DNA of 64,000 nucleotides, taken from NCBI GenBank assembly GCA_026214975.1, contig CM047810.1, positions 95,124,316 to 95,188,315 on the forward strand, in the 5' to 3' direction. Position 1 is the stretch's first letter; every line of letters begins with the position of its first letter. A program made the position numbers and the translations under genes. Below the pieces are notes generated by a model, which was not told where the DNA came from, ran no database searches, and worked only from the letters and a program-made list of their open reading frames with translations. The DNA comes from Gentiana macrophylla (Eukaryota; Streptophyta; Magnoliopsida; Gentianales; Gentianaceae). Below, one piece after another: positions 43,838 to 55,679 of the stretch.

Positions 43838-45697
43838 ATGGTACACGTAGTTCGGTAATCAAACTCAAGTATATCTCGGAGATCGAATTGTTTGCAAGCA
43901 GAAGCGGAAGGAAATCTGAAAATGAAAAAGAGGCTGGAGGACAACGTGAGTTTGCACGGAAGTGATCATGGTGAGGAAGATAAGGAAGAGGGGATTCCAC
44001 CTTTGGAGGATCTAGACGAAACAATGGCTGATTTACACCCGAACAGACAACAGAATGGACAAACGGATAGAACGGTGTCAATGAAGAAAGAAACGGAGCA
44101 AGAGTTGTGGTGCAAGCAGAAAGAAGAACACTACAAAGATACGCCCTGCCAACAATCGATCAATTCATACCAGCAATTGTCCAGCCAGAGAATGCGGCCG
44201 AGGATTTCCATCCAAAACCTAATGTGATACAGATGGTGACTGGCTATACTACATTTCATGGCGTGCCTAATGAAGATCCAAATATACATGTCACGAAATT
44301 TCTTGAAATAGTCAGCACAGTCAAACCAGGAGCAGGAGTGCCAGAGGATAACATCAAACTTAAACAGTTTCCATTCACACTGAATGAAAAAGCGAAGCAA
44401 TGGCTATTGTCTTTAGCACCAGGGTCCATCCAAACTTGGACGGATCTGCTACAAAAATTTATGAATAAGTACTGTCCACTTGAGAAGTCTTTGAAAAGAA
44501 AACAAGAAATAATGAATTTCAGGCAGAAACCTTTGAGGAAGCATGGGAATGATTTAAGGAAGCAATACGAAGATGCCCAAATCATAATCTTATTTTGCAT
44601 ATACGCATGCACTGCTTTTATCATGGATTACGGCCAAGTGAGAAAATGAGAGTTGACGCATCCAGCAATGGAAGTTTCGCAACATTATCACCTAAAGAAG
44701 CTGAAGAGAAATTGTCACAAATAGCACCCACAAGTCAGTGGGGAACTCATGAAATAGAGACAAGAAGATCAGCTGAAACCGTATTCGGAGAGGATACCTC
44801 TCAACAGATCCTATATCAGCTGTTAGTAATCAATGAAAAGATGGATGGCATGCAAGACCGCATTGCCAAAGTAGAGAAAGTACAAGGAATTGAGACATCC
44901 AACACCAAGGACGTGAACTATGTGGAAAGGCAATGAAATCCTTATGGGGGCGGATATCGGCCAGGTTCTCATGATCACCCTGGTTTTAAATATAGCAATC
45001 TTGATGGTGGTGAGAGACCAAGGCAAAGTGGGGGTTTCCAACCTCAATTCAACAAGCCCGGTGGTTGGGAAGCCACCGTGGACAAGATGAGCTCAACTGT
45101 GGCCGACTCGGTCAGTCAACTAACTAAGTCCATAAGTGAGCTAAGCACAAACTTCATGCAATATTGTCAGAAGAATGATACAAGATTGACGAATCAAGAG
45201 TCGTTGGTGCAGAATTTGTCACACCAGGTGGGGCAAATGCAAACAAGTATCAGCCCGTCCCCCAGGAGGTTTACCAAGCAATACGGAGAAAACCCGAAGG
45301 ATGTAAATGCCATTATGACAAGAAGCGGGAAGGAGCTGCCTGGACCAGTTATGCCGACAATCCAGGAAAAATCAGGAAGCAACCAGAACTAGAAAGAAGC
45401 AGAAAATGAAGCATCAGGGGAGCCGCACCTATGCGACAACAGTCCGCAGTTGCGCTAGTCTGAAGACTCAGCAGAGGATCATGGAGCACAGCAGCAACAA
45501 GCAGATAAGTCTTCATGAACTGTTATTATTAACCCTGCATCTTTACCATATACCCCTAGGAAATCTATGCCTAATCACGATGATGTTCGTTATAAAGAAT
45601 TTATTGAATTCAAAAAGTTGCAAGTTAATATTCCATTAGTAGAAGCTCTGGCAGGAATGCCTGAGTATGCCCAATTTCTGAAAGAAGCCGTTTCTAC
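43838..45697 (+). pseudogene. Athila gag (element A)
   Basis: Gag begins at an ATG at 43,838 that is quickly followed by stops. The recognisable capsid region starts near 44,107 with ERRTLQRYALPTIDQF, FHPKPNVIQMV, FLEIVSTVKP, FPFTLNEKAKQWLLSLAPGSIQTWTDLLQKFMNKYCP (retrotransposon gag domain, divided) and PLRKHGND. A frameshift near 44,550 moves to YHGLRPSEKMRVDASSNGSFATLSPKEA, then the linker (GGGYRPGSHDHPGF, SGGERPRQ in shifted frames) and VNAIMTRSGKELPGP at about 45,300. The last part, IPLVEALAGMPEYAQFLKEAVST, ends at 45,697 exactly where element B inserted; the partner sequence resumes at 54,992. Confidence 0.88.
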
Positions 45698-47110
45698 TGA
45701 TGACGGTTAAAATAGTCTATCCTACGGCATCAATATTCTATCCATTATGAGATAAAAATAGTTGTTTCGACCTACAAATATGAACCATTTGAGTTGAATA
45801 GCGTATGTCAGGTTCGTGAGTCGAGAAATCTGCACTTAGCATTAATTTTCCCTATTTCGATATTATTTCGTGCATTATTTGATGATTTTCAGGATACGAA
45901 ATATTGAGCTGAGGATGATGGACGAATTTGGAGTGGACTGAACAAAAGGAATGGGCCTAGGGTATTCCAGAACCTTTCAAGTTAAGTCGGCTGAGGAAAA
46001 AGGACAAAATTGCCCTCGGTTTACCGAGAGTCGGTGCCGACTTACCGAGGATCCAGATCCTTCCGAAACGCGTTTTCTTGGATGAGGGGTAGAACTAGAT
46101 GTTCCTAAGTCGGTTTAGATAGCTATAAATAAGAGGCTTCGCCTCAGAACACAAGTGTGCAATTTTCAAGACAAATATTATGCAATAAAAGTTCTTTGTT
46201 ATGAGTTCTGGTCGGAGAGACGACAGAGTCGCTGCCTAGGGAGAGATCCGAGGGAGATCTACGCTCATCTTTGAGGGTATGATTCTCTGTCTTTTCCAAG
46301 ATGTAGATCTATCGTTGTTCTATTCGACTAGTATGGTTTAAATGCTTATTTAGTTTATTTTACCCCATGTGTTATAGATCTGATTCGTTAGTGAAGAAAT
46401 CATGGAATAGTAGTTGCGTTCTTCAGATCTGCGATGGTTTATATCGCTAGATCTGAATACCTAGTAAATTACTAATTCATGATAATCGGCGCCAACTACG
46501 TTGATCGATAGATTTAATTTACATGTTAGTAGCCTGATCAACTATTTGCATGTCATCGTAAACTAGCATGAAATACGAATAGTGAAGTGCTATGTTTGGA
46601 CATTATCTTGAATAGACCCTAGGAACGTGCTGATCAATGTCGACAGCTGTCTAGGCGGGTTTGCGGTATGAGTTAGTGCTCAATATCGACAGCTCTATTT
46701 CTTTATGCGTATGGGCTATTACGGACCAATTATGGAGGGTAGCTTGCGTATAGATTGTCTACTACCATTGTCAGAGTAGATAGAGTTATGAGTTGTACCC
46801 GTAGCTGAACAATGAATAAATTCACCGATGGGGAGGACTGTTGCATGTGAGGGGAATAACTAATTACTCATAATTGAACTAATACATTAGAAACTCTAGT
46901 TTGCTTCATTGAACTTGCATAATCTTGCTAGTTGATAGTTACCAGATTTACTACTGTCAATATTATAGTTGGTCGTAGACCATTATCGTGACAAGCTCAA
47001 TCTTGATAATTAGACGTTCTTACGAGCCTCTGTGGGATCGACCTTGATTTGCCAGTACTCTACTACGATAGACCTAGTCCTATTTCTAGTAAGTGCCTTA
47101 CACACGATCG
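45698..47110 (+). repeat. 5' LTR of element B
   Basis: It is 1,413 bp, starting TGATGACGGTTAAAATAG and ending ACACGATCG, where the expected terminal CA has become CG. It contains the TATA box and the conserved GTGGGATCGACCTTGA end block. Confidence 0.92.
46123..46130 (+). promoter_or_regulatory. TATA box of element B 5' LTR
   Basis: CTATAAATAAGAGGC context. It lies inside the segment that is deleted from the 3' LTR of the same element. Confidence 0.6.
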
Positions 47111-47117
47111 AGATTTT

Positions 47118-47135
47118 TGGCTCCGTTGCCGGGGA
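47118..47135 (+). other. Primer-binding site of element B
   Basis: TGGCTCCGTTGCCGGGGA, complementary to tRNA-Asp with one mismatch. Confidence 0.9.
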
Positions 47136-47452
47136 CTCGTGTCAAGAATACTTTTTATTTAAGATTGAGTGTTCTATATATATTTGAGTCTGTTTAATCG
47201 AGTCTGTTTTATAGTCTATTTATACCGAGTCATACAAGATGTCGATTTTGTTAAAAATCTGGAAAATTTGCTTCGGTTTACCTGTGGTCTACCCCGATAA
47301 ATCGAGGGTCCCGCCAACAACGTAATCGCTTTCTTCCAGCTTCAGAGTCGAGTCGAGTCGTCAGTCTCAGATTTTTGAGTCTTCCAGGCGTGTGTAATAG
47401 CTGCCGGGGCAAGTCACTAACCTTTTTTATTTTCTTTTTGTGTCTTGTAGTA

Positions 47453-48863
47453 CGCTACACGAAGTTCAGCAGCCAAACTCGAGAGATTCATACCTGAGAT
47501 TGAAAAGTTTACTAGACAAAAAAGAAAGGAAACTCGAGAGAAATCTGTTAGGCTGGTGGACGATGTGAGTACGCACGAAGGAGATCACAGCGAGAGAGAA
47601 GAAGAAGATATAGAAACCAACATGGCACAGAAAGGACAGAACGGAGCAGGAGTCGTGGTACAAGCAGATAGGAGAACTTTACAGAGTTATGCAATACCGA
47701 CGATCGAGCAATTCGTGCCAGTAATTGTTCAGCCTGAGGATGCAGCTGAGGTATTTCATCTGAAACCAAATGTGATACAAATGGTGACTAACTACACTAC
47801 TTTTCATAGAGTGATGAACGAAGATCCTAGTGTACACGTCACCAACATTCTGGAGATAGTCAGCACGGTTAAGCCAACAGGAGTGCCTAAAGATAATATC
47901 AAGTTGAAATTGTTTCCATTCACTCTGAAAGACAAGGCAAAGATATGGTTATTGTCTCTAGCACCTAGATCGATCCAAACTTGGACCGATTTGTTGCAGA
48001 AGTTCATGAATAAGTACTGCCCACCTGGGAAGTCACTACATATGAGACAAGAGATTATGAATTTCAAGAAAAAACCAACTGAAACCTTTGAGGAAACTTG
48101 GGAAAGATTTAAGGAAGCACAGAGGAGATGCCCTCACCATGATATCACTTTGCCCGTACGAATGCATAGTTTTTATCATGGATTGCGGCCAAGTAAACAA
48201 ATGAGAGTTGATGCATCAAGCAACGGATGTTTTGCGTTGCTATCACCAGAAGAAGCCAAAGAGAAATTGGATCAAATCGCACTGACAAGTCAATGGGGAA
48301 CACATAAAGTTGAAACCGCTAAAGTAGCTGAAGGCGTATTCGGAGAAAATACTTCTCAAAAGATCTTATACCAGGTAATGGCGATGAATGAGAAGATAGA
48401 TGGCATGCAAGATCGCATTGCCAAGATTGAAAAAGTTCAAGAGATTGAAGCGACCAACACTGAGGACGTGACCGATATAGGGAGGCAAGGAAATCCTTAT
48501 GGGGGCGGATACCACACAGGTTCTCATGACCACCCTGGTTTTAGACTGAGTGACCCTACTGGGGGTTTTCGGCAAAGTGATTCAAGTGGTGGAGAGAGAC
48601 CGAGACAAACTGGTGGATTCATGCCTCAATTCAACAAGTCCGGTGGTTGGGAAGCAGCCATGGATAAAATGAGCTCAACTATGACCGATACGGTCAATCA
48701 ACTTACGAAATCTATGACTGAGCTAAATACAAACTTCACCACATATTGTCGGAAGAATGATACAAGATCGACCAATCAAGAAGCATTAGTGCGTAACTGT
48801 CGCACTAAGTGGGACGATTGCGTATCAAGTGTTAGCCCGTCCTCCGAGAGGATTGCCAAGTAA
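47453..48863 (+). pseudogene. Athila gag (element B), start codon lost
   Basis: A long frame encodes an Athila-type Gag: ATRSSAAKLERFIPEIEKF at the alignable start, an acidic stretch (EREEEDIE), DRRTLQSYAIPTIEQFVPVI, the retrotransposon gag domain (FPFTLKDKAKIWLLSLAP, IQTWTDLLQKFMNKYCPPGKS, ETFEETWERFKEAQRRCPHHD, YHGLRPSKQMRVDASSNG), a helix (KILYQVMAMNEKIDGMQDRIAKIEKVQ) and a Gly-rich linker. The position aligned with the ATG of copy A (43,838) is no longer ATG here, so translation has no proper start. The frame is otherwise open to 48,863, with a shift just before its end. The rest (NAIMNRSE) reads in the next frame. Confidence 0.9.
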
Positions 48864-49119
48864 TACTGAGAAGAATCCAAAGGACGTGAATGCAATCATG
48901 AATAGAAGCGAAAGGAATCGCTCAACCGATTATACCAACCGTCCGTGGAATCAAAAGCGCCATCAGCAGAACACACACAGCAGAATCTGAGAAAGAGGGT
49001 CCGTAACCGGGACATTACTCCGTATACCGAGAGTCTCAAAATCCAATGAGACAAGCAGCAGCAGCGGCGGCAGATCAATATGTAAGTCTTCACTAATCAG
49101 AATTATTAATCCTGCTACT

Positions 49120-49832
49120 TTACCGTACCCCCTAGGAAATATAAGCCGAATAATGATGACGTGCGTTATAAAAGGTTTATAGGGATGTTTAAAAAGTTGC
49201 AAGTGAATATACCTTTGGTAGAAGCTCTGGCCGGAATGCCTGAGTATGCAAAATTCTTGAAAGAAGCAATTTCTACCAAAAGGAAATTGTTAGACCTTGA
49301 GACTATATGACTTAATGAGGAATGCTCGGCAGTTTTGCAACGCAAACTGCCTCCCAAGTGTAAACATCCTGGGAGCTTCCTCATACCATGCACAATTGGA
49401 GGAGTATGCCTAAATAAAGCATTGTGTGATCTTGGAGCCAGTGTCAATCTAATGCCACTCTCCATCTTTCATAAATTAGGCATGAAAGAGTTAAATGAAA
49501 CATCTATAACCCTTCAATTAGCATATAGGTCTATGAAGCAACCTTGTGGAGTGGTGGAGGATGTTTTGGTGATTTTTTATAAGTTTGTATTCCCTGTAGA
49601 TTTTGTGGTGCTAGACATGGAAGCTAACCACGATGTTCCACTAATCTTAGGAAGACCTTTCCTAGCTACGAGTAAAACCTTGATAGATGTTCATAAGGGT
49701 GAGCTGATTTTGAGAGTGAATGAGGACAAAGTAGTGTTCAATGTGATGAATTCAATGAGATATGCTCAAGATGAAGGAGAATCATGCTACATGATAGATG
49801 CCATAGGCGAACTTGTGTTGGAATTATATTAG
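49120..49832 (+). pseudogene. Athila protease (element B)
   Basis: The frame runs from RKYKPNNDDVRYKRFIG through IPLVEALAGMPEYAKFLKEAISTKRKLLDLETI to a TGA at about 49,308 (the same codon is TGT in copy A). It then continues with ECSAVLQRKLPPKCKHPGSFLIPCTIGG, the retropepsin active site CDLGASVNLMPL (Asp at about 49,428), QLAYRSMKQPCGVVEDVLV, VDFVVLDMEA and ILGRPFLATSKTLIDVHKGEL. It ends with a TAG at about 49,830. The catalytic Asp is present, so apart from the one stop it would be functional. DLGAS is the form typical of Athila. Confidence 0.9.
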
Positions 49833-50209
49833 CAAGTGGTACTAGACCCTGAAGTAGCTGAAATTATACTCCTAAAAGATGAGGAAAGTTATGAGGAAAC
49901 CTGGCCTGGGTGTAGTGAAGGCCTATATCTTCTGTGGATTTAGGAGGAACCATTCATAGACCGTCCTGGCACAAGTTCTTTGACTTACAGTTGACTGGTA
50001 ATCTATTAAGATCATCGTTAGAAGAGCCACCAAGGAACTTAACGTTGAAACCTTTGCCATCTCACCTGAAGTACGTGTACTTACAAAAGATACTCTCCCC
50101 CTTATAATTTCAGCATCATTATCGCCCTTAGAGGAGAAGAAACTTTTAAGAGTACTGAGAGAACATAAGGGAGCATTTGGGTGGACAATTGCAGATATTA
50201 GAGGAATAA

Positions 50210-51561
50210 GCTCATCAGTATGCATGCATAAGATCTCTGTGGACCCTGAGAAGAAAGCAGTCGCACAACCACAAATGAGGTTGACGCCATAACTAATGGA
50301 TGTTGTTAAGGAAGAGATTATAAAGATGTTGGAAATGGGAATCATTTTCCCAATTGCAGACAGTGAGTGGGTGAGCCCGATTCATGTGGTGCCCAAGAAA
50401 GGAGGATTCACTTTCCAACCTAATGAGTTTGACGAGTTGATCCCTGTGAGACTAATTACTGGACATCGAGTTTGAATTAACTTCAGGAAACTGAATGATG
50501 CAACTCGTAAAGATCATTTTCCCCTACCTTTCATTGATCAGATGTTGGAAAGATTAAGCGGTCATGTGTTTTATTGTTTCTTAGATGGGCATTTTGGTTA
50601 TTATCTGATCCATATTGCCCCCGAGGACCGAGGGAAGACAACTTTCACATGTCCCTATGGAACCTTTGTGTACAATCGCATGCCTTTTGGGTTATGTAAT
50701 GCACCAGTAACTTTCCAAAGGTGCATGATGTCATTATTTGCGGACATGGTGGAAGATTTTCTAGAGATTTTCATGGATGATTTCTCTGTATTTGGAGATA
50801 GCTTTGATAAATGCTTGGACAATTTGAGTAGAGTGCTAAAGAGATGTGAAGAGATCAACCTTGTGCTTAACTGGGAAAAATGCCATTTCATGGTTACAAA
50901 AAGAATAGTGTTGGGTCATAAGATTTCAAGAAAAGGAATGGAGGTTGACAAGGCAAAGATAGAGGTAATAGAGAAGTTACCTCCTCCAACGAACTTAAAA
51001 ACGTTGCGAGCCTTTCTTGGCCATGCAGGATTTTATAGTAGGTTTATCAAGGACTTCTCTAAGGTCTCTAGACCTTTGACTGAATTGCTTGCAAAATATG
51101 TACCTTTTGTGTTTGGAGAAGAGTGCAAGAAAGCATTCAACACATTGAAGCGAATGCTTATAACCGCCCCAATTGTGGTAGCACCAGATTGGAACAAACC
51201 TTTTGAGCTTATGTGTGATGCAAGCGACACGGCAGTTGGAGCAGCCCTGGGTCAAAGGGAGGATAAAATCTTTAAGTCTATCTATTACGCCAGTCGTACC
51301 CTTAACAGTGCCCAGAGAAATTATGCAACTACAGAGAAGGAACTCTTAGCTGTCATATTTGCGTTTGACAAGTTTTGACCTTATCTGATTGGATCGAAAG
51401 TCACTGTGTTCACTAACCATGCAGCTTTGAAATAACTTCTAACCAAGCAAGACTCCAAGCCGAGATTGTTAAGATGGATTCTACTCTTACAAGAGTTTGA
51501 TGTTGAGATTAAAGATAAAAAGGGATCTGAGAACCAGGTGGCTGATCACCGTCAAGATTAA
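50210..51561 (+). pseudogene. Athila reverse transcriptase and RNase H (element B)
   Basis: RT reads from KISVDPEKKAVAQPQ with stops at about 50,289 and 50,473 (the latter a Cys codon in copy A). The conserved blocks are VVKEEIIKMLEMGIIFPI, WVSPIHVVPKKGG, LNDATRKDHFPLPFIDQMLERL, CFLDGHFGYYLI, TFTCPYGTFVYNRMPFGLCNAPVTFQRCM (divided) and the catalytic EIFMDDFSVFG (about 50,770-50,800). RNase H follows: FELMCDASDTAVGAALGQ (first Asp), YASRTLNSAQRNYATTEKELLAVIFA (Glu) and, after a TGA at 51,376-51,378 and a TAA near 51,434, [24 protein letters not shown] sequence and NQVADH with the last Asp. The long frame 50,542-51,378 is uninterrupted. Confidence 0.92.
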
Positions 51562-51563
51562 CT

Positions 51564-52986
51564 TTGCTACAAGAAGAGCAACCGTCTGAGATCAAGGAAA
51601 GCTTTCCTGATGAAAAACTTTTTGCCATCTCAGTGGTAGCTCGAGTTGAATCTCAGACCCAACATCATACATCAAGAGTGGGCAAGGTATACCCTTGGTT
51701 TGCTAATATTGTGAATTATCTAGCAGGAAGATACCTACCACCAGAATTCAATAATGCAGATAAGAAGAAGTTTTTCACGTATCTGAAGCATTATCATTGG
51801 GACGATCCTTACCTATACAAATTGTGCCCTGATGCCATTCTTAGGGGATGCGTCCATGATGATGAGATTCCAAGTATTTTGCACATGTGTCATTCTAGAG
51901 AAGCTGGAGGTCATTATGGGCCAGATAAGACAGCAGCAAAGGTACTGCAGTGTGGATTCTATTGGCCAACAATTCATAAGTCTGCTTACGAGTTTACAAG
52001 ATCATGTCACTCCTGTCAAATGACTGGTAATATTTCTAAGCGGAACGAGATGCCACTGCAGAGTATCTTAGAAGTGGAGCTATTCGATGTATGGGGAATT
52101 GATTTTGTTGGGCCTTTCACATCGTCAGAATCAAATCGTTACATCCTGGTAGCAGTTGATTATGTTTCCAAATGGGTGGAAGCAATAGCTTCACCTACTA
52201 ACGATGCCAGGGTTGTCCTGAGGTTTCTTAAGAAAAACATTTTGACGAGGTTTGGAGTGCCCAGAGCCATAATTAGTGACGCAGGGAGTCATTTTTGTAA
52301 TAGGTTGTTTGAGAAGTTGATGATGAGATATGGGGTTAGACATAAGATTGCAGCAGCATATCACCCCCAGACGAGTGGACAAGTAGAAGTCACCAACAGA
52401 AAGATTAAAAGGATCTTAGAAGACTGTGAATCCCACGAGGAAGGATTGGTCTTTGAAATTAGATGACGCACTTTGGGCGTACAGAACAGCTTATAAGACC
52501 ACGATTGGGATGTCACCATATATGATAGTGTTTGGAAAAACATGTCATTTACCGGTAGAACTCGAGCACCGAGCGATGTGGGCTACGAGGTTTCTAAACA
52601 TGGATGAGGATTTAGCCGGTGAAAGGTGGAGGCTAGAATTGAATAGATTGGAGGAGTTTAGACTTCAAGCATACGAAAATGCAAGGATTTACAAGGAGAG
52701 AATGAAGCGTCTGCACGATAAGAAGATTCTGAACCGCACATTTCATGTTGGAGATAAAGTGCTAGTGTATAATTCGCGTCTTCGCCTTTTTCCTGGGAAG
52801 TTGAAGTCTAGTTGGTATGGACCACATGTAGTCACGAAAGTCTACAATTCAGGTGCATGTGAAGTTAGACATGAATACTCTGGGCAAACTTTCACAGTTA
52901 ACGGCCACAGGCTAAAACATTACCTAGAGTACAAGTATAACCCTGAGTTGGAAGTCTTTACGTTGACAAAGCCAAAATATGAATGA
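51564..52986 (+). pseudogene. Athila integrase (element B)
   Basis: The 300-residue first frame contains an H2C2 zinc domain (His 110, His 117, Cys 148, Cys 151). The catalytic core shows [23 protein letters not shown] and [16 protein letters not shown]. Asp 180, Asp 239 and Glu 275 have exactly 35 residues between the last two. At about 52,430 a one-base shift moves to the second frame ([25 protein letters not shown], divided; [35 protein letters not shown]; and the GPY/F-type region [26 protein letters not shown]), which ends at 52,986. Only the single frameshift stops this integrase from being complete. The C-terminus is typical of Athila. Confidence 0.93.
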
Positions 52987-54351
52987 AGGAGCCCTATTAG
53001 TACAGTCGAGCTGGCGACTATAACCTCAGAACTATTTCAAAACCCTTATTTATTGCTTTTGGTTATTTTAGTTATTTTGAGTCAATAAAATAGCATGAAA
53101 ATCGCAAGGTTTTTTTCATCACATATATCTTCAGTCACCTGGCTAGAAATATATGTGGTATTTTCCTTCACGATTCTCATGTGATACCCTCGTAAAAGTT
53201 TTCGCGTCTTGCTTAGGCCGATAAAAGAATAAAGTGGCTTAAAACTGTTATTGCGCATTCCTCCGGTATGCACGATTACCGCCACCTTATTTTCTTATTG
53301 TCCTTTGCATGTTACTCACCGTTTTTGGAAGAATTTTGGAAAGCAGGTAACAACTTGGAAGAGGAATGACCTAGGAGCTAATGATTCTGCTCCGGGATTC
53401 GTTTTGACTCAGCCAACATTTCCAGAGCTACGTACCTTCTTCTCTCATTCTTATTAGTCATTGGGGACAATGTCTATAATAAGTGGGGGGTAGGCGTCCT
53501 AGCGGATAATCGAAAAAGGGAATAATTTTGAAATATTTAACACTGCTTTTAGCTTGCTTATTGCACGTTTTCGAGTAAGGAATCGGTAGAAAAGGAGCCC
53601 AAGTTCAATTTGAAGTGAGCTATAGCATATTCAATTTAGTATGGAAGAATGAGCACATATTATGTTGCGTGAAGTAGTAACTTATTAATTATTATTCTAT
53701 CATTGCAATCAATATTTGAGCACATAATCTGAGTGAGAAGTGTTTAAAATTAGATGATGAATTATTTTAATCGGGAATCATTATTTGTCTGTCTATATAC
53801 TTTAACAAATTGTTGTAAGACAAGGGAAGCAACTTGGATGACGAGAGGTAACCGGGACAAACGGCCTTGTGAGAGAAAGAGAAAAAATTGAGGAAATCTT
53901 CTAGAAAAAGAAAAAAAAAAAAGAGAAAAAAAATGCAATAAAAGCAGTGAGGGAAGCAAACTCGTGTAAAAAGAGCACGACCCTCGCATAAAAAGAAACA
54001 AACGAGGACGAGCGATGCTCGGTCCCTGAGTCCGCCCAACCAGATTAAGGTACCATGTTGTGTAACCAAGTCTGAAAGCAAGATGAGCGAGTGTATGCGC
54101 AGGTAAGTTAAGATTGTGTGGTTAATACAACTTTATTCTCCTCACGAACGCACTATCACGACTGATTCATCACACGACACATTGATGCGTGGTAAGTAGT
54201 GATTAATGGGGAGCTTATGGAATGTGTCTTAATATGTGTTGTTGTCGGAAATCTTGATTGAATATGTGGTAGTTGATGGGGGTTGTTCTTGGAGGTACAT
54301 TCCGCCTTGATACTCTGCTCGCAGACGAGTAGAAGGCTAGTAGGGGGTAGT
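52987..54351 (+). other. Non-coding 3' region of element B with two stem-loop/polypurine modules
   Basis: After integrase there is no further ORF. Two similar modules are present: CATTG-GGGA-CAATG (53,459-53,472) followed by AAGTGGGGGGTA, and CTGCTCG-CAGA-CGAGTAG (54,315-54,332) followed by TAGTAGGGGGTAG that abuts the 3' LTR. The second is the true polypurine tract. A purine-rich poly-A stretch lies at 53,876-53,945. Confidence 0.75.
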
Positions 54352-54986
54352 TGATGACGGTTAAAATAGTCTATCCTACGGCATCAATATTCTATCCATT
54401 ATGAGCCAAAAATAGTTGTTTCGACCTACAAATATGAACCATTTGATTTGAATAGCATATGTCTGATTCGTGAGTCGAGTAATCTGCACTTGCATTATCT
54501 TGAATAGACCCTAGGAACGTGCTGATCAATGTCGACAGCTGTCTAGGCGGGTTGGCGGTATGAGTTAGCGCTCAATATCAACAGCTATAGTTCTTTATGC
54601 GTATGGGCTTTTACGGACCAATTAAGGAGGGTAGCTTGCGTATAGATTGTCTACTACCATTGTCGGAGTAGATAGGGTTATACCCGTAGCTGAACAATGA
54701 ATAAATTCACCGATGGGGAGGACTGTTGCATGTGTGGGGGAATAATTAATTACTCATAATTGAACTAATACATTAGAAACTCTAATTTGCTTCGTTGAAC
54801 TTGCATAATCTTGTTAGTTGATTGTTACCAGATTTACTACTGTATATATTATAGTTGGTCGTAGAACGTTATCGTGACAAGCTCAATCTTGATAATTAGA
54901 CATTCTTACGAGTCTCTGTGGGATCGACCTTGATTTGCCAGTACTCTACTATGATAGACCTAGTCCTATTGCTAGTAAGTGTCTTG
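54352..54986 (+). repeat. 3' LTR of element B with 761-bp internal deletion
   Basis: It is 635 bp against 1,413 bp for the 5' LTR. The missing part corresponds to 45,845-46,605 of the 5' LTR and is bounded there by CATTA at 45,840-45,844 and 46,601-46,605; a single CATTA remains at 54,493-54,497. The deletion removed the TATA region. The LTR ends GCGATCA, followed by the TCTAC duplication. Confidence 0.92.
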
Positions 54987-54991
54987 CACGC

Positions 54992-55660
54992 GATCATCTA
55001 CCAAGAGGAAATTATTAGACCTTGAGACTATCTGTTTTAATGAGGAATGCTCAGCAGTTTTGCAACGCAAACTGCCGCCTAAGTGTAAAGATCCTGGAAG
55101 TTTCCTCATACCTTGAACAATTGGAGGAGTATGCCTAAACAAAGCCTTATGTAATGCTGGAGCAAGTGTCAACCTGATGCCACTAGCCATCTTTCATAAG
55201 CTAGGCATGAGAGAACTCAATGAAACATCCATAACCCTTCAATTAGTAGTTAGGTCCATGAAGCAACCATGTGGAGTTGTGGAAGATGTTCTGGTTAAAG
55301 TTGACAAGTTTGTATTCCCCGTAGACTTTGTGGTGTTAGACATGGAAGTAAACAGTGAGTGCCGCTAATCCTAGGAAGACCTTTTCTAGCCATTAGCTGA
55401 ACTCTGATAGATGTTCAAAAAGACGAACTAATTTGAAGAGTGAATGAAGATGAAGTGGTCTTCAATGTAATGAAAACGATGGGATATGCCAGAAATGAAG
55501 GAGAAGCATGCTACATGATGGATGCCATTGATGATATTGTCTTAAAACTCCAACAACAATTAGCATTAGATCCTGAAGTAGCTGAGACCTTAATCTTAAG
55601 GAAGATGAAGGAGAAAGAGATGAACCCACCTGGCCTGGATGCAGTGAAGGTCAAGTACTA
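54992..55660 (+). pseudogene. Athila protease (element A, resumed)
   Basis: This continues the gag-protease frame of element A after the nested B: KRKLLDLETICFNEECSAVLQRKLPPK, then a TGA in the position of a Cys codon (FLIP-stop-TIGG). At the active site, where copy B has CDLGASVNLMPL, this copy reads CNAGASVNLMPL (codon AAT at 55,153-55,155), so the catalytic Asp is lost. The remainder (FHKLGMRELNETSITLQL, VVEDVLVKVDKFVFPVDFVVLDMEV, and after a shift VVFNVMKTMGYARNEGEACYM) is well preserved. Confidence 0.9.
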
Positions 55661-55679
55661 AAAACTGAACCTATATCCT

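Larger units (their letters stand above)
45698..54986 (+). mobile_element. Athila-like gypsy element B, complete, nested in A
   Basis: This is a 9.3-kb element with LTRs 45,698-47,110 and 54,352-54,986. It has a tRNA-Asp-type primer site, gag, protease, RT, RNase H, integrase, a non-coding 3' region and polypurine tract, and a perfect target duplication TCTAC at 45,693-45,697 and 54,987-54,991. Without it, gag of element A is continuous (KEAVST then KRKLLDLETI). The 3' LTR carries a 761-bp internal deletion. Coding regions hold several stops and shifts, many at CGA or TGC/TGT codons. It is related to A but not identical. Confidence 0.95.

Noticed and set aside
49923..50345. Minus-strand frame of 140 residues
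   Set aside because: It is the antisense shadow of Athila pol, with no independent support.
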